A stretch of DNA of 8,125 nt from an archaeon (GCA_021824845.1 JAKAJY010000146.1:1-8125), one strand, 5' to 3'; positions 1 through 6,686 are shown, counted from the first letter of the stretch. Translations and numbers: made by a program. Notes: a model not told the origin generated them from the letters alone.

Positions 1-2300
1 GTGATGGACAATTAACTATGGAAATGATAACTCAATCATTTACGGAGTGGTTTATTGAGCCAAAACAAGGCAAACCAACAAACACAAAACTAGAGATCAA
101 AGTCAATCCTCATGTCGCACCAGGAACGTATTATGCGACAATTGAGGGCACGATGCAAAATGTTCAATTTGGTGCACCTAAACATTCAATCCCATTAACG
201 ATTCATGTAACCGCAAATCCAGAATTTGCTCACTTGCAAGTTCCGACTTTATTTGATATGGACTTTGAACATCGGCAAGAGACAGTACAAATGGGCTCAA
301 TGCTTCTAAATGACATCACAGTTTGGTCGGAGAGGCCTGATGAAACCATCACATTTACTGTATCCGTATCTCCACCTAACAAAGGAGTGGCTGCAGACAT
401 AAATCAGAAAAGAATCATTCCAAACAAATTACCAGCTATGGGAGTTTTTGTAACCGTTGCCGTTTCTGATTCTGCTGAGCCTGGAAAATACACTGTCATA
501 TTAACTGGTGTGACATCAACACTATCTGGTAAAGAACTAACACAGAGCACAAGCTTTGATGTCATCGTACCAGAAAAGAACAAAAAAACAGTAGAATCTA
601 AAACTGAAAAAACACTCATTAATACTGATGCTATCAACGAAATAAAGATCTCAAAAGACGATATCAAAAAGTTATACAGAATAGCAAAATTACACGAGGC
701 AACAGCTACGTCTCTGTCTAGTGTAAACGATCAACAAAAAATCATACTACAAAAAGCTACAGCATCTGCAAACAAGGCCATCACAAAAGAGCAAAAAGAC
801 AAGCTCAAACCATTACTAAAGGAACAAGATTCTGACAAAAAAGATATCAACGCAATCCAAGACTACGCTAAAAAAGTTTCAAATACAATCAAAAAACTAG
901 CTCAAAAAGAAGGACTGAAATCATCAGAACTTGATAAAATAACAAAGACAGTAAAATCTGGCAAGCCACTCAAGGATGGCCCTGCAAATCAGCTAAAACA
1001 AGACGCAACAAATGCAAAAAATAACCTTGATGAGGCAAAAAAATTCCAAGAAGAAATTGATTTGGCAAAGATTGCAATTCAGATAGGAGAAATATTGCCC
1101 GATTCAGAAGGCAGAAGTAATTTTGAGCAAAGAATGGAAAAAAGATTTGAAGAACAATATGCCAGAGAAAGAGCGCAAGAAAATCGAGAACGAGAACAGA
1201 AACTAGCCAAACAACAAGAAGATGCTGATGAAAAAAGCAAGCAGCACGTATTGGATATGATGCAGCAACTCTTGGAGCTAGTCCAAAAGGATGAACAGGC
1301 CCAGACTGGCTCCATTTTAGATACAATTCCAGATGCCACATTACAAGATCTTTTTGGTGTATCCAAACCTGTTGTAAAGACAGATCCAAGCAAGCCTGTG
1401 ACTAATCCTAATACCAGTCAAAAGATAAAACTACAATCAAAAAATATCTCATCCGCACCCCCTAGCAACCCATGTGTTGATGTTAGAAGCACCGTTCTAG
1501 CTACATGGATTATTGATAGAGCATCTGGCGTGAATGCTGGCAAGGCAAGAATTACTATAGCAGATGCAAAAGAAGAAATTGAAAACGAGTTTTACATTCC
1601 AGAATTTCATGAAGTCAGTGCTCAGGATGGGGTCGTTCAACTTAGTGCCAAAGTTAGGCCTGGGACTTATTCAGTATCACTGAATAATGTCGACGGCAAA
1701 ATAGTTGAAAATAGTAGATTAAGTATCACGATTCCTAATTTGTGTACTACGACTCCACCATCGGCAGTGTTAGTAGAGCCCGGTACTGGAACAAATCCAC
1801 CACCAAAAACTAACACAAAACCCACGCTAACAATACCAAAGCAGATAACCCAAGAAGCCACAAGTAGTGCTGGAGCGACAGTAAACTATCCCACATCAGG
1901 CCAAGACAAGGAAGATGGGGCAATCACTCCATCTTGCAGCCATCCGTCAGGCTATGTATTCCCAATTGGCGCCACCACCGTATCATGTACGGTTGATGAT
2001 TCAGATGGTAATTCGGTTTCCGGCACATTCACCGTAACCATACGGGATACCACGCCGCCAAACATTGCAGCATTCAAGCCAACAGAAGGAACACGTGACG
2101 ATACTGGTGTTGTGGTATTTTATGAAATCACAGCAACTGATGCCGTTGATGGTAATGTACCTGTCAATTGCAATTATCCTTCTGGCCACAAGTTCCCGCC
2201 AGGAACTACAAATCTTGTCTGTACTTCGTCTGACTCTAGAGGAAATCAGTCATCCAGAACTCTGCAAATCACAGTAACCATAACAGAATCAGGCCAATAA
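1..2300 (+). CDS. Large secreted/surface protein with coiled coil and two HYR domains (5' partial)
   Basis: The frame is open to the left edge (codons from base 3 read DGQLT before the Met at 18) and no signal peptide follows that Met, so I treat the gene as cut by the window rather than starting at 18. Numbering from Met18, the visible 760 residues hold: two beta-rich Ig-like modules (about 1-70 and 90-185, with PGTYYATIEG and PGKYTVILTG strands); a Lys/Glu/Gln-rich helical, probably coiled-coil stretch (about 214-425); a Pro/Thr/Ser linker; another beta module (about 486-576) bracketed by Cys486 and Cys576; a Pro-rich linker; and two HYR-type domains (about 602-676 and 677-757), each with the C..PSG..FP.G.T...C pattern (Cys640/657 and Cys718/735). 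All six cysteines lie in the last 40% and are arranged in pairs, which suggests disulfides outside the cell. No C-terminal membrane anchor is seen. HYR domains are linked to adhesion, so a cell-surface or matrix role is inferred; substrate and partner are unknown. Its stop lies 1 nt from the stop of the convergent gene. Confidence 0.85.
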   Translation, partial: DGQLTMEMITQSFTEWFIEPKQGKPTNTKLEIKVNPHVAPGTYYATIEGTMQNVQFGAPKHSIPLTIHVTANPEFAHLQVPTLFDMDFEHRQETVQMGSMLLNDITVWSERPDETITFTVSVSPPNKGVAADINQKRIIPNKLPAMGVFVTVAVSDSAEPGKYTVILTGVTSTLSGKELTQSTSFDVIVPEKNKKTVESKTEKTLINTDAINEIKISKDDIKKLYRIAKLHEATATSLSSVNDQQKIILQKATASANKAITKEQKDKLKPLLKEQDSDKKDINAIQDYAKKVSNTIKKLAQKEGLKSSELDKITKTVKSGKPLKDGPANQLKQDATNAKNNLDEAKKFQEEIDLAKIAIQIGEILPDSEGRSNFEQRMEKRFEEQYARERAQENREREQKLAKQQEDADEKSKQHVLDMMQQLLELVQKDEQAQTGSILDTIPDATLQDLFGVSKPVVKTDPSKPVTNPNTSQKIKLQSKNISSAPPSNPCVDVRSTVLATWIIDRASGVNAGKARITIADAKEEIENEFYIPEFHEVSAQDGVVQLSAKVRPGTYSVSLNNVDGKIVENSRLSITIPNLCTTTPPSAVLVEPGTGTNPPPKTNTKPTLTIPKQITQEATSSAGATVNYPTSGQDKEDGAITPSCSHPSGYVFPIGATTVSCTVDDSDGNSVSGTFTVTIRDTTPPNIAAFKPTEGTRDDTGVVVFYEITATDAVDGNVPVNCNYPSGHKFPPGTTNLVCTSSDSRGNQSSRTLQITVTITESGQ

Positions 2301-2301
2301 A

Positions 2302-2529
2302 TTACGGGGCTAGTTTTCCGCCAATTCTCCACTCTAGTTCTGCCTTTTCCTGAGCAATGACACCTAGCAGCTTATCTTCGGAGCTTTCAACTTTTTTGAT
2401 GCTGGACTGAGTTGCTTTTTGTATCGTATTGTTTGCCTCAAAGAAAGGCAATCCCACTAAAGACGCAACAAACACTATAATTCCAATGCCCGATATTATG
2501 GCAATCTTGGTCTTGATGGAATGATTCAT
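2302..2529 (-). CDS. Small single-pass membrane protein, function unknown
   Basis: This is a 75-residue protein starting at the ATG at 2529. A TTG at 2547 in the same frame would add six residues (MKSPKT), but ATG is preferred. A short basic N-terminus (MNHSIKTK) is followed by one strongly hydrophobic segment (about residues 9-30) and a soluble, charged, helical tail (about 34-70) that is rich in Gln/Lys/Glu and may form a short coiled coil. By the positive-inside rule the tail should face outside. There is no cysteine and no recognised motif. It converges on the large surface-protein gene with stops only 1 nt apart, so any transcript running past either stop would be antisense to the other gene. 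I do not recognise the family. Confidence 0.6.
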   Translation of the reverse strand: MNHSIKTKIAIISGIGIIVFVASLVGLPFFEANNTIQKATQSSIKKVESSEDKLLGVIAQEKAELEWRIGGKLAP

Positions 2530-2553
2530 TGTTTTGGGTGATTTCAAATAACC

Positions 2554-2559
2554 AAAAAA
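2554..2559 (-). terminator. Oligo-T terminator candidate after aRF1
   Basis: Six consecutive T residues on the minus strand (context CTAGTTTTTTGG), about 26-31 nt after the aRF1 stop codon and before the small membrane-protein gene. Archaeal RNA polymerase commonly terminates at U-tracts without a hairpin, so this is a plausible but weak site. Confidence 0.35.
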
Positions 2560-2584
2560 CTAGTTTATGATCAAACTGCACAAG

Positions 2585-3883
2585 CTAGAGATTGGGATTA
2601 TACCGTAGTATGGCACCAGATTTGCCCAAACTAGACAACATCACGCCATATTCAGATAGTCCGGATATGACCTCGATTTTTGTACCAAAAGGTATTGCTA
2701 TTGTGGACAGATAGTCCACTATGTCCTGAACGGTTGCCTCCGAATCCATGGATTTGCAGGAAGGGCATGGTTGGTTTAGAAGCTCGGTTTTTCTGGTGAT
2801 GACTTTTTGGTGTTCTAGAATCTCTTCTTGGATGTTTTTGCATCTTCTGCATGTCACTTCTAGTCTGTGCAGGTTGGTATCATCAGTAATTAGTATGGTG
2901 TCAACTACATTGTTTTTCAAAAATCCCATGATATCTTTGAGACCATAAACTCCAAGACCAGACCTATTGTTGATTTCTCGAAATAGTTTCTCTACTAGTT
3001 TTTTCTCTTCGGATAATCGGAAATCAGACAGGACATCCTGAGCTTTTATGAATGCCTCACGGATTCCTTCCGAGCCGGAATAAGATGTATCCAGCGTAGC
3101 AATTACCATGTTTGCCAGCCTATACTCCAAATAATTGGCTTTTAGAAAATCTTCTTTTGTAGGACCGGGGCCTGATACTACCAGACCCTTGATTGGATAA
3201 ATATCGATGAAAAATTCCTTTGTTACCTCGGCCACACGATTGTAATAATATGATAATTCCATTTCCCGCAATCGCTCAAAACGCCTAGCTGACTGACCAC
3301 CCTGCCTGTGTTTTCCTGCAACACCGGAGCTTGTCTCTCGTAGCACCTCGATTTTATCGCCATGGAGCAGACCCCAGCCGGCATCTTTGGTATCAATTGC
3401 CAAAAACCCGATCAAATTGTCATCCTTTAGCATGTCCTTTAGAATATCTACATGAAAATGATCATCGCATCTATACAGAGAGGTTGCCAAATCCTTTGGT
3501 GGTTCCAACTCCCACACTTTGATGATCTCGCTGCCAAGAGGTCCGCCGCCTTCTGGTGGAACCGCCCCACAAAAAACAACCAGTCCTCGCGGCGGTGTAT
3601 CCTTGTATAGCTTTAGCCGCTGCTGGACGCGAGAGAGTGCATCAACAACATGTGTTCTGGTCATAGCCGACTTGATGTTGTCTGCAGTACCTGCTTCTTC
3701 TCTTAGCTGGTTAATCACTAGATGTAGTTGTTTTCCCTTTGGAATGTATACTGAGATGAGCTCAGTCCCCCTGCCGGATATACGGGACAGCTCATCTAGT
3801 GTCTTTTTTATTTTGTAAATTTTAACGGAGTCTTGTTTTTCTATGTTGATTTTTCCCAATGATTGAACGCCTGACGGATACAA
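2585..3883 (-). CDS. prf1: Peptide chain release factor aRF1
   Basis: This is the archaeal homologue of eukaryotic eRF1, a cytosolic protein that reads all three stop codons in the ribosomal A site and triggers hydrolysis of peptidyl-tRNA. At 432 residues it is full length for the family. Numbered from the TTG at 3883, the N-domain carries the NIKS motif (69-72) and the Y-x-C-x-x-x-F motif as YRCDDHF (137-143), both used in stop-codon recognition. The M-domain has the catalytic GGQ (195-197) in its usual setting KHRQGGQSARRF. The C-domain contains an inserted zinc site, C345xxC348 and C373xxC376, as in archaeal aRF1, and ends in GAILRYNPNL. No ATG is available near the 5' end: the start is TTG at 3883 or TTG at 3859 (giving 424 residues beginning MGKINIEKQDSV). 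The shorter form would have the weak AT-rich box CTTAATATT about 27 nt upstream, so the start remains unsettled. It is divergent from the 3953 gene. Confidence 0.95.
   Translation of the reverse strand: MYPSGVQSLGKINIEKQDSVKIYKIKKTLDELSRISGRGTELISVYIPKGKQLHLVINQLREEAGTADNIKSAMTRTHVVDALSRVQQRLKLYKDTPPRGLVVFCGAVPPEGGGPLGSEIIKVWELEPPKDLATSLYRCDDHFHVDILKDMLKDDNLIGFLAIDTKDAGWGLLHGDKIEVLRETSSGVAGKHRQGGQSARRFERLREMELSYYYNRVAEVTKEFFIDIYPIKGLVVSGPGPTKEDFLKANYLEYRLANMVIATLDTSYSGSEGIREAFIKAQDVLSDFRLSEEKKLVEKLFREINNRSGLGVYGLKDIMGFLKNNVVDTILITDDTNLHRLEVTCRRCKNIQEEILEHQKVITRKTELLNQPCPSCKSMDSEATVQDIVDYLSTIAIPFGTKIEVISGLSEYGVMLSSLGKSGAILRYNPNL
2596..2623. repeat. Two-word repeat, copy A (3' end of aRF1)
   Basis: On the plus strand GATTATACCG (2596-2605), four bases, then ATGGCACCAGATTT (2610-2623). 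Both words recur at 3899-3927 in the opposite order. This copy codes for the last residues of aRF1 (KSGAILRYN), a part of the protein expected to be conserved. Confidence 0.75.
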
Positions 3884-3898
3884 TATTAAGATTCCAAA

Positions 3899-3927
3899 AT
3901 GGCACCAGATTTTGTATGATTATACCG
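3899..3927. repeat. Two-word repeat, copy B (aRF1 promoter region)
   Basis: On the plus strand ATGGCACCAGATTT (3899-3912), five bases, then GATTATACCG (3918-3927). The same 14-mer and 10-mer are found at 2596-2623, same strand, swapped order. This copy is non-coding and includes the AT-rich promoter element between the divergent genes. Confidence 0.75.
3916..3926. promoter_or_regulatory. AT-rich promoter element between aRF1 and the 3953 gene
   Basis: GATTATACC on the plus strand reads GGTATAATC on the minus strand. Its centre is about 31 nt before the GTG at 3953, the distance expected of a TATA box for a leaderless transcript. On the minus strand it lies about 38 nt before the TTG at 3883, which would leave a leader of roughly 10 nt. 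One element could therefore serve both divergent genes. The assignment rests on spacing and composition only. Confidence 0.4.
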
Positions 3928-3940
3928 CACTAGTCAATAA

Positions 3941-3959
3941 TGATATCATGGCGTGCCAT
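3941..3959. promoter_or_regulatory. Two abutting palindromes at the start of the 3953 gene
   Basis: TGATATCA (3941-3948) is a perfect 8-bp palindrome. ATGGC-GT-GCCAT (3948-3959) is an inverted repeat with 5-bp arms that surrounds the GTG start codon at 3953. They share base 3948. The position at the expected transcription start would suit an autoregulatory operator. The 2-nt spacer argues against an RNA hairpin. Confidence 0.3.
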
Positions 3960-4336
3960 ACGTGGAAAAAGCACCATACCAAATCCAGATACACGACTAT
4001 CCCAAATTACTCAGATACAAAATAACACAGTATGGATTCTACCATATGGAGGAATTGATTACAAGAATATACATCGAGGATCAAACCCCTACAATGCACA
4101 CATTAGTGAATCTAGGCATTTTACTGAGGGTAAACATGTGTCAGACAATGAACATGGAAAATGAGAGCATGTTCCAAGATGTCTCCAACAGGGCAAAAAA
4201 GTTCGGCGGAGTGGAACCCGAATACATCACAGAGTGCATCAAATCACTAATTGGACGAGGCCTAGTCGAGGCAAACCCACAATATGACCGGGGACTTGCT
4301 TTACAACTACACCATTACGGATTACATTCCATCTAG
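3953..4336 (+). CDS. Hypothetical protein, possible winged-helix fold
   Basis: A 127-residue soluble protein with a GTG start (MPYVEKAPYQIQIHDYPK). An AT-rich box lies about 31 nt upstream and there is no Shine-Dalgarno sequence, which fits a leaderless transcript. An in-frame GTG at 3962 is an alternative. The sequence is mostly helical; the C-terminal part (about 88-120) has a helix (EPEYITECIKSLIGRGLVEA) followed by a short beta-like stretch (GLALQLHHYG), reminiscent of a recognition helix and wing, but this is a shape-based guess. I do not recognise a named family. The last 15 bases overlap the 3' end of the convergent DsbA-like gene. It diverges from aRF1 across a gap of about 70 bases. 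Confidence 0.65.
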   Translation: MPYVEKAPYQIQIHDYPKLLRYKITQYGFYHMEELITRIYIEDQTPTMHTLVNLGILLRVNMCQTMNMENESMFQDVSNRAKKFGGVEPEYITECIKSLIGRGLVEANPQYDRGLALQLHHYGLHSI

Positions 4337-4966
4337 TACTTTTCTGAACACTTCTAATGGTTGGTTGCCGGTGATCTTTGTTATCTTATCCCCAGATATT
4401 ACCAAAAATGATGGCGTTGCATTGATTTCAATTCCTTGTGCAAACTCGTATGTGTCCAGTACCCTTCGGTGATATTTTTTAGAGTCCAGGCACTCATTTA
4501 GTAATGTGGCGTCTACTTCGGCAGCTTGTGCAAACTGGGTTATGGAATCACGAGTCACCCAGCCGGTTCGCTCACCTTTCCAGCTTCTATAAATGACATC
4601 ATGCATTGGCCAAAATTTCCCTTGCTCGTTTGCACAATGGGCCGCCTCTGCTGCCAATACCGAATCAGGACCATTTAGTGTAAAATCAACAAAAACAAGG
4701 CTTGCCTTGCCCGAATCAATGTACTCTTTTTGTATAATGCCAAGGCTGTCTTTGTGGAATTTGTAGCAGTATGTGCATTGATAGTCGCCAAATTCTATAA
4801 TTGTGATTGGTGCTGATTTATCGCCCATGTGTGGCGAGCCCAATGATACTAATTCAGATACGGTAAAATCGCCAGATTCCGGCTCGTTTGCCCCAAAATA
4901 CAGCACTGCAAAAATGGCAGCTGCCACACCAATTCCTATTGGTATTGCAAGTATTACCTTTGACAT
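4322..4966 (-). CDS. Membrane-anchored DsbA-like thiol:disulfide oxidoreductase
   Basis: A 214-residue protein from the ATG at 4966; a TTG at 4990 would add eight residues. Residues 3-25 form one hydrophobic signal/anchor segment, so the thioredoxin-fold domain should sit outside the membrane. The domain begins near residue 45 (SPHMGDKSAPITIIEFGDYQ). The active site is C64-T-Y-C67 (CxxC), and ATP at 183-185 supplies the cis-proline expected opposite the active site. The intervening part (about 95-175) is the helical insertion of DsbA proteins and has two more cysteines (C111 and C159), as in several DsbA/BdbD-like proteins, possibly a structural pair. Expected role: introducing or isomerising disulfides in exported proteins; the substrate is unknown, and the cysteine-paired surface protein at the left edge is only a possible client. 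It follows the winged-helix gene on the same strand by 32 nt and may be co-transcribed, although an AT-rich box (about 4991-5003) could give it its own promoter. Confidence 0.88.
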   Translation of the reverse strand: MSKVILAIPIGIGVAAAIFAVLYFGANEPESGDFTVSELVSLGSPHMGDKSAPITIIEFGDYQCTYCYKFHKDSLGIIQKEYIDSGKASLVFVDFTLNGPDSVLAAEAAHCANEQGKFWPMHDVIYRSWKGERTGWVTRDSITQFAQAAEVDATLLNECLDSKKYHRRVLDTYEFAQGIEINATPSFLVISGDKITKITGNQPLEVFRKVLDGM

Positions 4967-4998
4967 TATCCCAAGTGAAGTTTGGCGCAAACAAATAG

Positions 4999-5637
4999 CT
5001 ATCGATGAGTGGCTATTGTCCAGAGCGCCGAGTTTTTTGCGGCAATCTCGGCAACAAATGGGTCTGATGCAGACGCTATTATGATAAGGTCTCCATTGTG
5101 CGGATGCAGCTCATCTAATAGTATCTGCCTTGTCTTTGGATCATTTGCAAGGCAATCAATGTTTTCTTTGGGAAACACGAACTGATCATCTTTGTATTGG
5201 ATTGTGGTGGCACCGTTTGCTCCATACAAAACAGCGTAATCTCGCTGCTCCATTCCAGATTTTGTGGCATTGGAATATCTCTTTAGAATAACACCATAGT
5301 TGAATTTGCCAGGAGCAATCTGGCATTTTTTTATTGCGCACTCGTATGGCATCACCTCGTATAATGATTTTACAAAATTCTTACCCTTACTAGTAAGAAA
5401 GGTGCCTGATTTTGTGGAATTCGCAAATGATTCTTCCTTGAGATGTGCAATCATTGTTTTGACTGCACCTTCTCCCATATGCAACTGTGAGCAAAACATG
5501 CTTCGAGATACAAACCGATCCAAATGCAGCATTTGCAAGGCCTTGAAAACATGTGGAACCGAAAATGTCAGAACCTTTGATGAGCCTTTTCTGGATACGA
5601 TATTTTGTAAGGCCTGAACCTTTGATTGCATGCTCAT
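4999..5637 (-). CDS. Winged-helix transcriptional regulator-like protein, divergent from cbtBA
   Basis: 212 residues from the ATG at 5637 (MSMQSKVQALQN). Upstream ATGs at 5679 and 5661 are in frame but fall in or just after the promoter, so they are rejected; ATG 5631 is a close alternative. The N-terminal half (about 28-90) reads as a winged helix: helix VFKALQMLHLDR, then the helix-turn-helix VSRSMFCSQLHMGEGAVKTM, then a wing ending in SGTFLTSKGK. The C-terminal half (about 95-212) is a mixed alpha/beta domain with a Cys pair (C100, C105) and His178/His180 that could bind metal, but this is not shown. It resembles the archaeal domain of unknown function I remember as DUF4443; that name is from memory and needs a profile search. 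The divergent position from a cobalt transporter suggests it may control that transporter and itself. The DsbA-like gene follows on the same strand. Confidence 0.75.
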   Translation of the reverse strand: MSMQSKVQALQNIVSRKGSSKVLTFSVPHVFKALQMLHLDRFVSRSMFCSQLHMGEGAVKTMIAHLKEESFANSTKSGTFLTSKGKNFVKSLYEVMPYECAIKKCQIAPGKFNYGVILKRYSNATKSGMEQRDYAVLYGANGATTIQYKDDQFVFPKENIDCLANDPKTRQILLDELHPHNGDLIIIASASDPFVAEIAAKNSALWTIATHR

Positions 5638-5650
5638 GATTTTATATATT

Positions 5651-5663
5651 GGATGGATCATCC
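5651..5663. promoter_or_regulatory. Inverted repeat, operator candidate for regulator/cbtBA
   Basis: GGATG-GAT-CATCC has perfect 5-bp arms and a 3-bp spacer. It lies 5 bp from the shared TATA box, upstream of it for cbtB and between TATA box and start codon for the minus-strand regulator. That placement suits a repressor or activator acting on both genes. Confidence 0.4.
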
Positions 5664-5667
5664 TAGA

Positions 5668-5678
5668 ACTTAAATACA
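5668..5678. promoter_or_regulatory. Shared TATA box for cbtBA and the divergent regulator
   Basis: ACTTAAATACA is centred about 26 nt before the cbtB ATG at 5699, the spacing of a leaderless archaeal promoter. Its complement TGTATTTAAGT is centred about 36 nt before the regulator ATG at 5637, leaving a leader of perhaps 10 nt. It is the only good TATA-like box for either gene at a workable distance; TATATAAAAT at 5639-5648 is too near the regulator start codon. Confidence 0.55.
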
Positions 5679-5698
5679 TTCACCTAAACCTGACTTGC

Positions 5699-5914
5699 AT
5701 GTCTCAATCAAAAGAGATTGCAATTTCAAAGTCAAGCGTTCCAAAAATAGCAATTATCGCACTAGCTGCAATATTTGTTCTTGGGATGTTTGTAGTCGGC
5801 TTTGATCAAGGACACATCTTCAGCGTTGTCTTTGGCGAGCAGGCCTTTGATGAAATGTACATTCATGAACTAACTCATGACATGAGACATGCAGCTGGCT
5901 TTCCATGCCACTAG
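5699..5914 (+). CDS. cbtB: CbtB, small subunit of predicted cobalt transporter
   Basis: A 71-residue protein from the ATG at 5699, a leaderless start behind the TATA box at 5668-5678. After a short polar N-terminus there is one transmembrane helix (about 15-35, VPKIAIIALAAIFVLGMFVV), then FDQGH and a tail with a histidine pattern: H39, H56, H60, H64 and the terminal GFPCH with C70 and H71. That single helix plus a His-rich C-terminus ending in FPCH is the hallmark of CbtB, which is predicted to work with CbtA in cobalt uptake; in bacteria the pair often lies under B12 riboswitches. The tail ligands probably capture the metal. cbtA follows with a 9-nt gap. No B12 riboswitch is visible. Cobalt demand fits cobalamin use in these archaea, an inference from the group rather than from this window. 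Confidence 0.9.
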   Translation: MSQSKEIAISKSSVPKIAIIALAAIFVLGMFVVGFDQGHIFSVVFGEQAFDEMYIHELTHDMRHAAGFPCH

Positions 5915-5917
5915 GTG
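5912..5917 (+). promoter_or_regulatory. Shine-Dalgarno site that decides the cbtA start
   Basis: TAGGTG overlaps the cbtB stop codon and contains AGGTG, complementary to the 3' end of archaeal 16S rRNA. It lies 6 nt before the ATG at 5924, so this ATG is favoured over the GTG at 5915, which lies within the site itself. As an internal operon gene, cbtA would need such a site, unlike the leaderless first genes. Confidence 0.55.
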
Positions 5918-5923
5918 TTTGTC

Positions 5924-6649
5924 ATGAAGATTTCTCTTTTTATTACGATTATAGTTTTGTCCGGCGCCCTTGCCGGAGTTTCTTTGGGTTTAGTTAATCT
6001 AGCAATTGTTGAACCATACCTTGATACTGCAATAGGAATTGAAAACCAAAATCTGTTTGCATCAGGCGAAGAAGAGGATACGCCAGAGTTTTGGGCAAAC
6101 TATTACTCGTATAGAGTATGGCAAAAGGGCGGACAGTTACTTGCAGGTGCCATCCTTGGAACATCACTAGGTACATTGTTTGGTATTGTGTTCGCATATT
6201 CAAAAAACTCACTGCCAGGAAAATCCATGATCAAAAAGGCACTAGTACTAAGTCTAATCATGTGGGCAACACTATATGTGATACCATTTGCAAAATATCC
6301 TGCAAATCCACCAACTGTTGGTGATCCTGAGACCATCATACTAAGACAGTCATTATATCTAGCATTCATGGCAATCTCCGGCCTTGGCGCATTAGGATTC
6401 TACCAAGTATACAAAAAAATAAACAAAAAGGCAATCGCATTTGTAGGCTATGGAGTGATGATGGTAGCTACATTCTTTGTAATGCCACCAAATCCAGACC
6501 CTGTACAGATTGATTCTGGATTGTTGATGGGCTTTAGGGTAACATCAATGATTGGAATGTCTGTGTTTTGGGGAGTTGTTGCAATAATTTTGGGTGCATT
6601 GTGGCAAAAAACAACCCCAGATCGAACCGCTCAGGCAAAATATCAGTGA
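5924..6649 (+). CDS. cbtA: CbtA, membrane subunit of predicted cobalt transporter
   Basis: A 241-residue integral membrane protein starting at the ATG at 5924. I see six hydrophobic segments: about 4-28, 69-92, 104-123, 142-162, 168-187 and 200-227. Length, the acidic loop after the first helix (NLAIVEPYLDTAIGIE and the following EEEDTPEF), the KYPANPPTVGDPETI loop after the third and the VMPPNPDP loop after the fifth match CbtA. The position directly after CbtB makes the assignment firm. The predicted role is cobalt transport across the cytoplasmic membrane; the biochemical mechanism of the family is not settled, and nickel is a conceivable alternative substrate. The family is often described with five helices, so the sixth segment (or the first as a signal-anchor) deserves a topology prediction. 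The likely operon is cbtB-cbtA, translated from the Shine-Dalgarno site overlapping the cbtB stop. Confidence 0.9.
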   Translation: MKISLFITIIVLSGALAGVSLGLVNLAIVEPYLDTAIGIENQNLFASGEEEDTPEFWANYYSYRVWQKGGQLLAGAILGTSLGTLFGIVFAYSKNSLPGKSMIKKALVLSLIMWATLYVIPFAKYPANPPTVGDPETIILRQSLYLAFMAISGLGALGFYQVYKKINKKAIAFVGYGVMMVATFFVMPPNPDPVQIDSGLLMGFRVTSMIGMSVFWGVVAIILGALWQKTTPDRTAQAKYQ

Positions 6650-6686
6650 TTATAGATTCTCATTCCATAAAACTAGAACAATAACA

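Noticed and set aside
970..1393. Long open frames on the minus strand inside the coiled-coil part of the large surface protein
   Set aside because: They are antisense to a clear coding sequence of low-complexity Lys/Glu/Gln codons, their products look like translation of a complementary strand (Leu/Phe/Cys/Ser-rich), and they have no promoter.
3948..4025. Short plus-strand frame beginning at an ATG at 3948
   Set aside because: It ends after about 25 codons and overlaps the 3953 gene in another frame; composition and promoter spacing favour the GTG at 3953.
5639..5648. TATATAAAAT on the minus strand as TATA box of the winged-helix regulator
   Set aside because: It is only a few bases from the ATG at 5637, so transcription from it would begin inside the gene, where no good start codon follows. 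The box at 5668-5678 fits better.
5640..5700. Cobalamin riboswitch upstream of cbtB
   Set aside because: The intergenic region is about 60 bp and the transcript appears leaderless, far too short for a B12 riboswitch of about 200 nt.
6450..6462. GTGATGA resembling a box C of a C/D guide RNA
   Set aside because: It lies within the cbtA coding sequence and I saw no matching box D, C' or D' at the right distances.
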